A stretch of 64,000 bases of DNA, from positions 1 through 64,000 of the forward strand of contig NZ_KI260546.1 of the NCBI RefSeq assembly GCF_000468035.1. Reading direction: 5' to 3'. Every line of letters starts with the position of its first letter. The stretch's first letter is position 1. Shown here piece after piece: positions 55,331 to 63,369 of the stretch. The notes under the pieces were generated by a model. That model had not been told where the DNA came from, searched no databases, and worked only from the letters and a program-made list of their open reading frames with translations. Source of the stretch: Selenomonas sp. oral taxon 892 str. F0426. GTDB taxonomy: Bacteria > Bacillota > Negativicutes > Selenomonadales > Selenomonadaceae. The position numbers were made by a program, and so were the translations under genes.

Positions 55331-56200
55331 TCATGGACTCATTAAAATGCGTGCCATATCCTCCGGCAGAGGGCTTGTGATCGTCAGGTTTTCACGCGTG
55401 CGCGGATGTGTGAGTGTAAGGTGCGCAGAGTGGAGGGCGTGACGTGCTATCAGTTCTGTGCTGCCGCCGTAGAGGTCGTCACCAAGCAGGGGATGACCGA
55501 GGTGGGCGAGATGGACACGGATCTGGTGGGTGCGCCCCGTCTCAAGCTGCAGGCTCAGGAGTGTATGACCGCCGTTTGTCCACTCCGTTTTGTAATGGGT
55601 ACGTGCGGGCTTTCCATCGGGTATAACACGGCGCAGGATGATGCTTGGCAGTGCGCGCGCAATGGGGGCATCAATCGTACTGGAGCTTGGCGTCAGCGTT
55701 CCATCAACCAGTGCCAAATACTCACGTTCGAGCGTGTCCTGCTTTGCGATCTGATACTGGACCTCGGGATGCTTTGCGATGAGCAGCAATCCTGTTGTAT
55801 TGCGGTCAAGGCGATGGCAGGGATGGAAGCCGAGTTCTGTGCCGCGTGCCTCGTAGAGGCCAAGCACTGCGTTAGCAACGGTTCCATGTGCCTCCCTTGT
55901 TGTTGGATGGACAAGCTGCCCTGCGGGTTTGTCGATGATCAGGAGATCATCGTCCTCGTAGGCAATCTTCAGCGGAAGCTGCTCAGGAATCACGGAGGAT
56001 ACGATGGGCAGATCATAGGAGACCGTATCTCCTGCGCGCAGGACGGTACGTGCTGCAATCATGGGGACCCCGTTCACGGCGAATGTTCCGCTGTGTTTAA
56101 TCCGCTTCCACAAGCTCGAGGAAATCCCGCACGAACGCATGAGATACGCCTTTGCTGGACAGGTCTCGCCGTCTGCCAGCGTGATGATGTGTTTCGTCAT
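55331..56200 (-). CDS. RluA-family 23S rRNA/tRNA pseudouridine synthase
   Basis: A 289-aa pseudouridine synthase. The catalytic motif is HRLDRNTTGLLL, preceded by DDDLLIIDKPAGQLVHPT and followed by LETGRTHQIRVHLAHLGHPLLGD. The N-terminal 80 residues include an S4-like segment (SGTFAVNGV). The start at 56200 was chosen because it overlaps the uraA stop (ATGA) and gives the normal length; the frame open to 56554 is antisense-like sequence inside uraA. The RNA target cannot be fixed. Confidence 0.9.
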   Translation of the reverse strand: MTKHIITLADGETCPAKAYLMRSCGISSSLWKRIKHSGTFAVNGVPMIAARTVLRAGDTVSYDLPIVSSVIPEQLPLKIAYEDDDLLIIDKPAGQLVHPTTREAHGTVANAVLGLYEARGTELGFHPCHRLDRNTTGLLLIAKHPEVQYQIAKQDTLEREYLALVDGTLTPSSSTIDAPIARALPSIILRRVIPDGKPARTHYKTEWTNGGHTLLSLQLETGRTHQIRVHLAHLGHPLLGDDLYGGSTELIARHALHSAHLTLTHPRTRENLTITSPLPEDMARILMSP

Positions 56201-57456
56201 TCGCTCTTCTTTTGTTCCTGTCCGCGCAGGGCGAGGATGATGCGAAAGGAGATCGAGAGGACAATGGCGATGACGGTCGCAAGTGCCATGCCGCGCAGTG
56301 TCACCGTGCCGATGGTAAGGCTCGCGGTTGACACGCCGACGCCCATGACGATGGATGTGAGGAGGAGGTTCATCGGGTTGTTGTAGTCCACCTTTGCCTC
56401 GACGAGGATGCGGATGCCGGAGGCGGCGATGACGCCGAAGAGCAGCATGGAGACGCCGCCCATGACGGGCGTTGGGATGCTCTGGATGAGTGCGGCGAGC
56501 TTGCCGAGGCAGGAGAGCAGGATCGCAAAGATGGCGGCACCGCCAATGACCCATGTGGAGTAGACCTTTGTGATGGCGAGCACGCCAATGTTCTCTCCGT
56601 ATGTCGTGTTCGGCGTCGAGCCGAAGAAGCCGGAGATGATTGTCGAGACGCCGTTGCCGAGGAGAGAGCGGTCGAGCCCCGGGTCCTTTGCGAGGTTGCG
56701 CCCGACGATATTGCCCGTCACAATGAGATGCCCGATGTGCTCCACGATGACGACGATGGAAGCGGGCAGAATGATGAGGATTGCGCGCAGGTCAAACTCT
56801 GGTGTGTAGATGGTAGGAATTGCGAACAATGGAGCACTCTCAACGTGCGAGAGATCGACAATGCCGACGGTGAACGCAATGACATAGCCTGCAACAACGC
56901 CGATGAGAATCGGGATGATGGAGAGGAAGCCGCGAAATGCCATCGAGGCAAAAATTGTGATGGCAAGCGTCGCAATCGAAACAAAAATGACGGTTGTGTC
57001 GGTGTTTTCGCCCGTCAGTCCCGCCATATTTGCCGCTGTTGGCATCAGCTCAAGACCGATGACGGCGACAATCGCACCCATCGAGGCAGGCGGAAAGATG
57101 ACATCAATCCAGCTCGTTCCAATTGTATGTACGATGAAGCTGACAATACAGAAGACCATACCAACGATGATAAATCCGCCGAGCGCCGACTCATAGCTGT
57201 ACTGAGAGAGGACAAGAAAAACGGGGGAGAGGAAGGCAAAACTCGATCCGAGATACGCGGGAATCTTCCCCTTGCAGAGAATGAGATAGAACAGGGTGCC
57301 GATTCCATTGAAAAGCAGCACTGTCGCTGGGTTGACGTGAAAGAGGATGGGGACGAGCACCGTTGAGCCAAACATGGCAAAGAGATGCTGCAGGGAGAGA
57401 GGGATGGTCGTCAGGAGCGGCGGTCGCTCCGTGGTATCAATCGTTTTTTGGGACAT
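56197..57456 (-). CDS. uraA: UraA-type uracil/xanthine permease (NCS2)
   Basis: A 419-aa proton symporter of the NCS2 family with about fourteen helices. Landmarks are LSLQHLFAMFGSTVLVPIL, the ESALGGFIIVG region with its Glu, VVIVEHIGHLIVTGNIVGR with the substrate-binding Glu, and the FFGSTPNTTYGENIGVLAIT motif. The last two mark a uracil-type transporter. The gene is first in a two-gene unit with the pseudouridine synthase, an apt pairing for uracil handling. Confidence 0.92.
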   Translation of the reverse strand: MSQKTIDTTERPPLLTTIPLSLQHLFAMFGSTVLVPILFHVNPATVLLFNGIGTLFYLILCKGKIPAYLGSSFAFLSPVFLVLSQYSYESALGGFIIVGMVFCIVSFIVHTIGTSWIDVIFPPASMGAIVAVIGLELMPTAANMAGLTGENTDTTVIFVSIATLAITIFASMAFRGFLSIIPILIGVVAGYVIAFTVGIVDLSHVESAPLFAIPTIYTPEFDLRAILIILPASIVVIVEHIGHLIVTGNIVGRNLAKDPGLDRSLLGNGVSTIISGFFGSTPNTTYGENIGVLAITKVYSTWVIGGAAIFAILLSCLGKLAALIQSIPTPVMGGVSMLLFGVIAASGIRILVEAKVDYNNPMNLLLTSIVMGVGVSTASLTIGTVTLRGMALATVIAIVLSISFRIILALRGQEQKKSE

Positions 57457-57497
57457 GCTGAGTCACTCCGTTTCAGAATCATAGAATATGTGCGTCC

Positions 57498-57511
57498 CTA
57501 TGATATCATAG
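57498..57511 (-). repeat. Perfect 14-bp palindrome at the uraA promoter
   Basis: CTATGATATCATAG is fully self-complementary and covers the -10 hexamer of the minus-strand promoter, so it is a candidate repressor site. Confidence 0.6.
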
Positions 57512-57528
57512 TCAGCGACAGGGAACAA
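57500..57528 (-). promoter_or_regulatory. Minus-strand promoter for uraA
   Basis: On the minus strand, TTGTTC (57528-57523) and TATCAT (57505-57500) are 17 bases apart, about 44 bases before the uraA start. Confidence 0.6.
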
Positions 57529-57554
57529 TGACGATTTATATGTATCTTTTGCAC

Positions 57555-57583
57555 TTGCAGTTTTTTGTGCATTTTAGTAAGAT
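57555..57583 (+). promoter_or_regulatory. Promoter for manA
   Basis: TTGCAG at 57555-57560 and TAAGAT at 57578-57583, spacing 17. It diverges from the uraA promoter. Confidence 0.6.
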
Positions 57584-57616
57584 GGTCCCATACATATATG
57601 ATTCAGGGAGAGATTG

Positions 57617-58582
57617 ATGAAATATCCAATGAAGCTCCGAGCACCGCTCAAGGATTACCTCTGGGGCGGGACGCGTCTGAGGGACGAATACGGTAAAGAA
57701 ACACAGCTGACAAAGGTCGCTGAGAGCTGGGAACTCGCCTGTCATAAGGATGGCATGAGCGTGATTGCAAACGGTGCAGCAGCGGGGCGGACCCTCGCGG
57801 ATTGGCTTGCCGCAGAAGGGCAGGATGCGCTCGGCAGGAATGCAGAGAAGTTTCCCTATTTTCCCCTGCTCATCAAGCTGATAGACGCACATGACGACCT
57901 CTCCGTGCAGGTACACCCAGCAGATGACTATGCGCTGCCCGTTGAGGGGGAGTACGGAAAGACAGAGCTCTGGTATATCGTGGATGCTGCACCGGGAGCG
58001 GAGTTGATCTATGGATTTGCCCATGAAATTTCAAAGGAGGAGTTTCAGCACCACATCGAGGATGATACACTGCTTGATGTCGTGCGTCATGTATCTGTAC
58101 AGAAGGGCGATGTGTTCTTTATCCCCGCAGGAACCCTCCACGCGATTGGCAAGGGGATTCTCATCTGTGAGATTCAGCAGAACTCAAATACGACATATCG
58201 CGTCTACGATTATGGGCGCCTTGGTGCCGATGGTAAGCCGCGTGCGCTGAATGTAGAGAAGGCGCTCGATGTGACTTGTCTTGCGCCCTCGCGGGAGCAG
58301 GAGCAGCCTGTACCGATGGCTGATATCTTCGCGGGAGCGAAGGGACGCCTTCTCGCTTCGTGCGATTACTTCACCGTTTATCATGTGAACGCAGCGGGTG
58401 TATGTACGCTAGAGGCGGGCGCAGATTCGTTTCACTGTCTGACCGTGCTTGACGGCGCGCTGACACTTCAAACGTACAGTGACAAGGTGTGTATGCTGAA
58501 GGGAGAGAGTGTATTCCTGCCCGCGGGACTTGGACGCTATAAACTGCATGGCAATGGGGAATTGATCCTTAGCAAAATCTAA
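57617..58582 (+). CDS. manA: Mannose-6-phosphate isomerase, class I short form
   Basis: ManA interconverts mannose 6-phosphate and fructose 6-phosphate and supplies GDP-mannose or mannose use. The 321-aa cupin protein matches the Bacillus-type short class: KDYLWGGTRLRDEYGK, zinc-site regions SVQVHPADDYA and GKTELWYIV, then FFIPAGTLHAIGKGILICEIQQNSN with a catalytic Arg in the following YRVYDYGR. The ATG at 57617 follows GGGAG by six bases. No sugar-specific PTS is next to it. Confidence 0.94.
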   Translation: MKYPMKLRAPLKDYLWGGTRLRDEYGKETQLTKVAESWELACHKDGMSVIANGAAAGRTLADWLAAEGQDALGRNAEKFPYFPLLIKLIDAHDDLSVQVHPADDYALPVEGEYGKTELWYIVDAAPGAELIYGFAHEISKEEFQHHIEDDTLLDVVRHVSVQKGDVFFIPAGTLHAIGKGILICEIQQNSNTTYRVYDYGRLGADGKPRALNVEKALDVTCLAPSREQEQPVPMADIFAGAKGRLLASCDYFTVYHVNAAGVCTLEAGADSFHCLTVLDGALTLQTYSDKVCMLKGESVFLPAGLGRYKLHGNGELILSKI

Positions 58583-58663
58583 ATAATCGTGATAAGGGCA
58601 GGGCTTGACGGCTTTGTTATAATGAAACCATTAGGAGAACTTTTTAGGAAACCCAAAGGGAAG

Positions 58664-59590
58664 GTGAGCCTCATCGAATTTCATGCATTGACAAAGGAAG
58701 ATAAGCCTTTGCTCGACCGATATTTTCGTGCGAATTACTACGAGAATTCGCATTTTAATTTTACGAATCTCTACATGTGGCGCGAGCCGTTCCATGTTCA
58801 CGTTGCGGAGGAGGACGATGTCCTCTACGTGGTGAGTGAGTGGAAAGCCCGCGTCTCGGCGCTGCAGCCGTTTTGTGATCCTGCACTCTATCCGGCGGCG
58901 ACGAAGAAACTGCTCGCGTACTTTGAGGAGATCGAGCAGCCTTTCCTCATTTACGATATGGAGCGTGGTTATGCCGATTTCCTCCGCAGCTGTGACTGCG
59001 CGAACTTCGAAGTCGTTGCCGATCGCGACAATTTCGACTATGTGTACCTCTCGGAAAAGCTGATCACCCTTGCGGGGCGAAAGCTGCACTCGAAGAAAAA
59101 CCATCTGAATGCATTCCGCAAGGAGCATCCCGATGCGCAGTTCGTGCCAATCACGGATGAAATCGTAACGCTGTGCAAGCTCGAACTGAACAGTTGGTAC
59201 AAGCAGCACAAGCAGGAGGATGGCACGGTTGACCCGTTCATCGGCTACGAACGCACGGCGATCCTTGAGGTGCTGAACAACTTCGAGGACTTTGGACTCA
59301 AGGGCGGTGCGATTCTTCTGGACGGTCGCGTGATTGCCTTTACGTTCGGTGAACAGCTGAATACGGATACGGCAGTCATCCATGTCGAGAAAGCGGATCC
59401 AGAGCTGCGCGGTGCGTATCCCGCGATCAATCAGGGCTTTGTGGAGCATGCATGGAGTCACCTCACCTATATTAACCGCGAGGAGGATATGGGGATCGAG
59501 GGACTGCGCAAGGCGAAGGAGTCGTACAAGCCCGAGAAGCTGATTGAGAAGTTTAATGCGACCTTGGTCGGATTTGCAAACTGCTCGTGA
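58664..59590 (+). CDS. DUF2156 (LPG-synthase C-terminal type) protein
   Basis: A 308-aa protein of the DUF2156 family, the GNAT-like fold that makes up the catalytic end of lysyl-phosphatidylglycerol synthases, here without the membrane part. Landmarks: FRANYYENSHFNFTNLYMWR, KLHSKKNHLNAFRKEHP, GGAILLDGRVIAFTFGEQL, INREEDMGIEGLRKAKESYKPEKLIEKF. The frame is open from 58589, but an extended -10 (58615-58623) covers the ATG at 58622, so I prefer the GTG at 58664, which gives MSLIEFHALTKED. Its acyl or aminoacyl substrate is unknown. Confidence 0.83.
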   Translation: MSLIEFHALTKEDKPLLDRYFRANYYENSHFNFTNLYMWREPFHVHVAEEDDVLYVVSEWKARVSALQPFCDPALYPAATKKLLAYFEEIEQPFLIYDMERGYADFLRSCDCANFEVVADRDNFDYVYLSEKLITLAGRKLHSKKNHLNAFRKEHPDAQFVPITDEIVTLCKLELNSWYKQHKQEDGTVDPFIGYERTAILEVLNNFEDFGLKGGAILLDGRVIAFTFGEQLNTDTAVIHVEKADPELRGAYPAINQGFVEHAWSHLTYINREEDMGIEGLRKAKESYKPEKLIEKFNATLVGFANCS

Positions 59591-59629
59591 ATATGGTAAG
59601 ATAGCACAACGCTAGGATAACGTAGGTTC

Positions 59630-59668
59630 GTCCTTCGCCCCACATAAGCGGCGAGGGACTTTCTTGTT
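59630..59668 (+). terminator. Intrinsic terminator before leuA
   Basis: GTCCTTCGCC (59630-59639) pairs with GGCGAGGGAC (59650-59659) with one mismatch, followed by TTTCTTGTTTT. Confidence 0.82.
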
Positions 59669-59704
59669 TTAGTAAGATGTTTTGATAATGCGGGGGGAAC
59701 GATC

Positions 59705-61372
59705 ATGAATCACACGAAATACACGAAGGGATACTATATGCCGCCCGAGATCCGTCTGGACTGGCTGCGCAAGGACGCACCCGACAAGGCGCCGATCTGG
59801 TGCTCGGTCGATCTGCGCGACGGTAATCAGGCACTCATCATCCCGATGAGTTTGGACGAGAAGCTGGCGTTCTTTGATCTTCTCGTACGTGTGGGGTTCA
59901 AGGAAATCGAGGTCGGCTTCCCTGCCGCGTCGGAGACGGAGTACGAGTTCCTGCGCCGCCTCGTGGAGGACAATCTCATCCCCGATGATGTGACCGTACA
60001 GGTGCTGACGCAGGCACGTGAACACATTATCCGCAAGACATTCGACGCGCTGCGCGGCGTGAAGAACGCGATTGTGCACGTCTACAACCCCACATCTGCG
60101 GCACAGCGCGAGCAGGTCTTTGCGCGCTCAAAGGAGGAGATCCTTCAGATTGCCGTGGACGGCGCAAAACTCCTCAAGAAGCTGACGGAGGAGGCGGGGG
60201 CGAACTATCGCTTCGAGTATTCGCCTGAGAGTTTTACGGGCACGGAGCCGGAGTATGCGCTCGAGGTCTGCAATGCCGTTCTCGATGTGTGGCAGCCCAC
60301 GCCCGATCGCAAGGCGATCATCAATCTTCCCTCGACGGTTCAAATGTCGATGTCACACGTCTACGGGATGCAGATTGCCTACGTCAATGAGCGGCTGAAA
60401 TACCGTGACAGCGTCATCCTCTCCCTCCACCCGCACAACGACCGCGGCTGCGGTGTAGCGGATGCGGAGATGGGGCTGCTCGGGGGTGCAGACCGTGTAG
60501 AGGGCACACTCTTCGGCAACGGGGAGCGCACGGGCAACGTCGACATCATCACAGTTGCGATGAATATGTTTGCGCTTGGCGTCGACCCGAACCTCGACTT
60601 CTCCGATCTCCCGCACCTCGTCGAGGTCTACGAGCAGGTGACGCGCATGCAGGTCAACCCGCGTCAGCCGTACTCGGGTTCGCTTGTCTTTGCCGCGTTC
60701 TCCGGCTCGCATCAGGACGCCATCGCCAAGGGCATGAAGCACTGGGATGAGAACAAGCCCAAGCACTGGGCACTGCCATACCTCTACATCGACCCAAAGG
60801 ATGTCGGGCGCACGTACGACGGCGATGTCATCCGCATCAACAGTCAGTCGGGCAGGGGCGGCGTTGGTTACATCATGGAGCAGCAGTACGGTGTCATCAT
60901 GCCGAAGAAGATGCGCGAGGATTTCAGCTATCGGGTGAAGTCCGTCTCCGACAATGGACACAAAGAACTCCTGCCGGATGAGATCTACAAGGTGTTTACA
61001 GATACCTATGTCAATGTCATTTTCCCCTTTGAGCTGTCCGACTTTCTGCTGAAAAAACAGCCGGACGGTACGCGTGTGGGCGAGGTTCACCTCAAGGTCG
61101 ACGGTGAGGATCGTACTTATGAGGCGCGCGGCAACGGCCGCCTCGATGCGATCTCGAATGCGCTGCAGGCGAACCTCGGTCTCCACTATACGAATCTGAC
61201 GTACAGCGAGCACGCTCTCGAGATCGGTCAGACCTCGCGCGCCATTTCCTACATCAGCATCACAGGTGAGGATGGCAATGTCTACTGGGGCGCGGGACTG
61301 GATACGGATATCATCACTTCGTCCATCCTCGCTCTGTTCAGTGCGATCAATCGGATGAAGGCGGGACACTGA
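59705..61372 (+). CDS. leuA: 2-isopropylmalate synthase, long type
   Basis: LeuA joins acetyl-CoA and 2-oxoisovalerate, the first step to leucine. The 555-aa protein belongs to the LeuA2 type that begins KYTKGYYMPPEIRLDWLRKDAPDKAP. WCSVDLRDGNQALI holds the metal-binding Asp, and SLHPHNDRGCGVADAEMGLLGGADRVEGTLFGNGERTGN the His pair and active-site residues. The C-terminal regulatory domain (from about 430) is present, so leucine feedback is likely. The remaining leu genes are not in the window; no T-box leader is seen. Confidence 0.95.
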   Translation: MNHTKYTKGYYMPPEIRLDWLRKDAPDKAPIWCSVDLRDGNQALIIPMSLDEKLAFFDLLVRVGFKEIEVGFPAASETEYEFLRRLVEDNLIPDDVTVQVLTQAREHIIRKTFDALRGVKNAIVHVYNPTSAAQREQVFARSKEEILQIAVDGAKLLKKLTEEAGANYRFEYSPESFTGTEPEYALEVCNAVLDVWQPTPDRKAIINLPSTVQMSMSHVYGMQIAYVNERLKYRDSVILSLHPHNDRGCGVADAEMGLLGGADRVEGTLFGNGERTGNVDIITVAMNMFALGVDPNLDFSDLPHLVEVYEQVTRMQVNPRQPYSGSLVFAAFSGSHQDAIAKGMKHWDENKPKHWALPYLYIDPKDVGRTYDGDVIRINSQSGRGGVGYIMEQQYGVIMPKKMREDFSYRVKSVSDNGHKELLPDEIYKVFTDTYVNVIFPFELSDFLLKKQPDGTRVGEVHLKVDGEDRTYEARGNGRLDAISNALQANLGLHYTNLTYSEHALEIGQTSRAISYISITGEDGNVYWGAGLDTDIITSSILALFSAINRMKAGH

Positions 61373-61374
61373 GC

Positions 61375-63204
61375 GTGACAGACCTTGTTGCTGAAAAGCT
61401 GAAGCTGCTGCCGGATTCGCCGGGTGTCTATCTCATGAAGGACGCGCGCGGGAAGATCATCTATGTGGGCAAGGCAATCGTTCTCAAAAATCGCGTGCGG
61501 CAGTATTTTCAGAGCAGCCGAAACCAGACGCCGAAGGTGCGTGCGATGGTCTCCCATGTCGTAGATTTTGAGACCATCATGACTGCCAACGAGGTAGAAT
61601 CGCTCATTCTCGAGGCGAACCTCATCAAAAAACATCGGCCGCGCTACAATATTCGGCTCAAAGATGACAAGAGTTACCCCTATGTGAAGGTGACGGTGCA
61701 GGAGGAATATCCGCGCGTCTTCATCACGCGGCGTGTGCTGCGCGATGGAGCGCGCTACTTCGGCCCCTATACGAATGTGACGGCGCTGCGGGACAGCTTG
61801 AAGCTCCTGAAGCGCCTTTTTCCTCTGCGTACGTGTCGGACAATGCCCGATCGCCCCTGTCTCGAGTATCATATCAAGCGCTGCCTCGCGCCCTGTGTGG
61901 GGAAGGTGACGGAGGAGGACTACCGCGCAATGATCCGCGCCGTTCTGCTCTTTCTTGAGGGGCGGACGGATGATGTGGAGCGTGAGTTGGAACACCGTAT
62001 GCAGCTTGCGGCAGAGGCGTATCATTTCGAGACAGCGGCGCGCCTGCGCGATCAGCTCGCTGCAGTGCGCAAAGCGGCAGAACGGCAGAATATCGTGACG
62101 GGTGCAGGGGATCAGGATGCGATCGGTATGGCACGGTCGGCGGCGGGGGTCTGCGTGCAGATCTTCTTCATTCGCGGCGGCAAGATGATCGGGCGCGAGC
62201 ATTTCCTCCTGCGCGGGAGCGAGGAGGAGAGCGATGCGGACATTCTGCGCGCGTTCCTCGAACAGTATTACAATCAGGCGACCTTTGTTCCTCGCGAAGT
62301 TCTGTTGCCGCACGTGATCGACACGGCGGGGCAGGAGATCATCGAGCGCTGGCTTGCAGAACGCAAGGGCGGGGGGAAGGTCGCGCTCCTCACACCGCAG
62401 CGCGGGACGAAGCGCGATATCGTCGTGATGGCGACGGGGAACGCGGAGAAATTTCTCACGGACGAGGAGACACGTCGCAGCCTTGCGGATGAGCAGACGA
62501 TCGGTGCGGTCGAGGAACTGGGGCGGTATCTCGGGCTTAAGAAGCCGCCGTATCGCATGGAGTGCTTCGACATATCACACAATCAGGGGCAGGAGACGGT
62601 CGCCTCGATGGTCGTATTTGAAGGCGGCCAGCCGAAGAAGTCGGACTACCGCCGCTTCAAGATCAAGAGTGCGGAGGGAAAACCCGATGACTTTCTCTCC
62701 ATGCGCGAAGTGACGACGCGGCGCTACGTCGGGCTCCCCGAGGAAGAACTGCCTGACCTCATCATTATTGACGGCGGCAAGGGACAGCTTTCCTCGGCCC
62801 TTGAAATCATTCGGAATGAGGCGGGGCACAGAAATGTTCCCGTCGTCGGACTTGCCAAGCAGTTCGAACTCGTCTTTACGGAGGGCAGCTCCGAGCCGGT
62901 CGAACTGCCGCGCCGCAGTCAATCTCTCTATCTCATCCAGCGCATCCGCGATGAGGCACACCGCTTTGCCATTACCTTTCATCGTAAACTGCGAGGAAAA
63001 CGCAACCTTGTCTCTGTACTCGATCACATTGTGGGGGTCGGTCCGAAACGACGCCAGAGCCTCTGGTCACACTTCGGGACACTTGACAAGATCAAGGCTG
63101 CTTCGATCGATGAACTTGCTGCTGTTCCGGGAATGAACCGCCCATCAGCAGAGGCGGTCTATTATTTCTTCGAAGCACAGCGAGAACTAAAGGGAAAACA
63201 ATAG
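61375..63204 (+). CDS. uvrC: Excinuclease ABC subunit C
   Basis: UvrC cuts damaged DNA on both sides of the lesion in nucleotide excision repair. The 609-aa protein starts at GTG two bases after leuA. Its parts in order are the GIY-YIG nuclease (PGVYLMKDARGKIIYVGKA), a Cys-rich cluster site (CRTMPDRPCLEYHIKRCLAPC), a UVR motif near residue 205, the RNase H-like second nuclease (CFDISHNQGQETVASMVVF, IIDGGKGQLSSAL) and C-terminal helix-hairpin-helix motifs. Confidence 0.97.
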   Translation: MTDLVAEKLKLLPDSPGVYLMKDARGKIIYVGKAIVLKNRVRQYFQSSRNQTPKVRAMVSHVVDFETIMTANEVESLILEANLIKKHRPRYNIRLKDDKSYPYVKVTVQEEYPRVFITRRVLRDGARYFGPYTNVTALRDSLKLLKRLFPLRTCRTMPDRPCLEYHIKRCLAPCVGKVTEEDYRAMIRAVLLFLEGRTDDVERELEHRMQLAAEAYHFETAARLRDQLAAVRKAAERQNIVTGAGDQDAIGMARSAAGVCVQIFFIRGGKMIGREHFLLRGSEEESDADILRAFLEQYYNQATFVPREVLLPHVIDTAGQEIIERWLAERKGGGKVALLTPQRGTKRDIVVMATGNAEKFLTDEETRRSLADEQTIGAVEELGRYLGLKKPPYRMECFDISHNQGQETVASMVVFEGGQPKKSDYRRFKIKSAEGKPDDFLSMREVTTRRYVGLPEEELPDLIIIDGGKGQLSSALEIIRNEAGHRNVPVVGLAKQFELVFTEGSSEPVELPRRSQSLYLIQRIRDEAHRFAITFHRKLRGKRNLVSVLDHIVGVGPKRRQSLWSHFGTLDKIKAASIDELAAVPGMNRPSAEAVYYFFEAQRELKGKQ

Positions 63205-63280
63205 TCTTGGTTTTGCCCCTCTTTTGCATATTTCCTATCCTTGCGACTCATCAAGATAGGATCCTCCCCCAAAAATGACG

Positions 63281-63303
63281 AACTGTATGATTGCTATGCA
63301 GTT
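63281..63303 (+). repeat. Inverted repeat over the -35 of the iron-type binding-protein promoter
   Basis: AACTGTAT and ATGCAGTT are imperfect inverted arms (7 of 8) with spacer GATTGCT, which includes the start of the -35 hexamer. Confidence 0.55.
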
Positions 63304-63319
63304 CTGATTATTGTAGAAT
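63291..63319 (+). promoter_or_regulatory. Promoter for the iron-type binding-protein gene
   Basis: TTGCTA at 63291-63296 and TAGAAT at 63314-63319, spacing 17. Confidence 0.72.
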
Positions 63320-63324
63320 TATCA
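63305..63324 (+). repeat. Fur-box-like inverted repeat over the -10
   Basis: TGATTATT and AATTATCA are inverted arms (7 of 8) with spacer GTAG; the outer TGAT/ATCA and A+T-rich core recall a Fur box. It covers the -10 hexamer, where a repressor would block the polymerase. Confidence 0.55.
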
Positions 63325-63369
63325 AAAAGATTTGAAATTGATGACATCTCGTTGAGGAGGTGTCGCACG

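Noticed and set aside
56201-56554. N-terminal extension of the pseudouridine synthase
   Set aside because: The extra 118 codons are antisense-like His/Arg/Pro-rich sequence inside uraA in another frame; the start at 56200 has family-like sequence and overlaps the uraA stop.
58604-58623. TTGACG and TATAAT as a classical promoter before the DUF2156 gene
   Set aside because: The spacing is only 8 bases; the -10 is more likely used as an extended -10 (TGTTATAAT) alone.
63233-63261. Terminator after uvrC
   Set aside because: TCCTATC and GATAGGA form an inverted repeat, but the loop is 15 bases and a C-run, not a T-run, follows.
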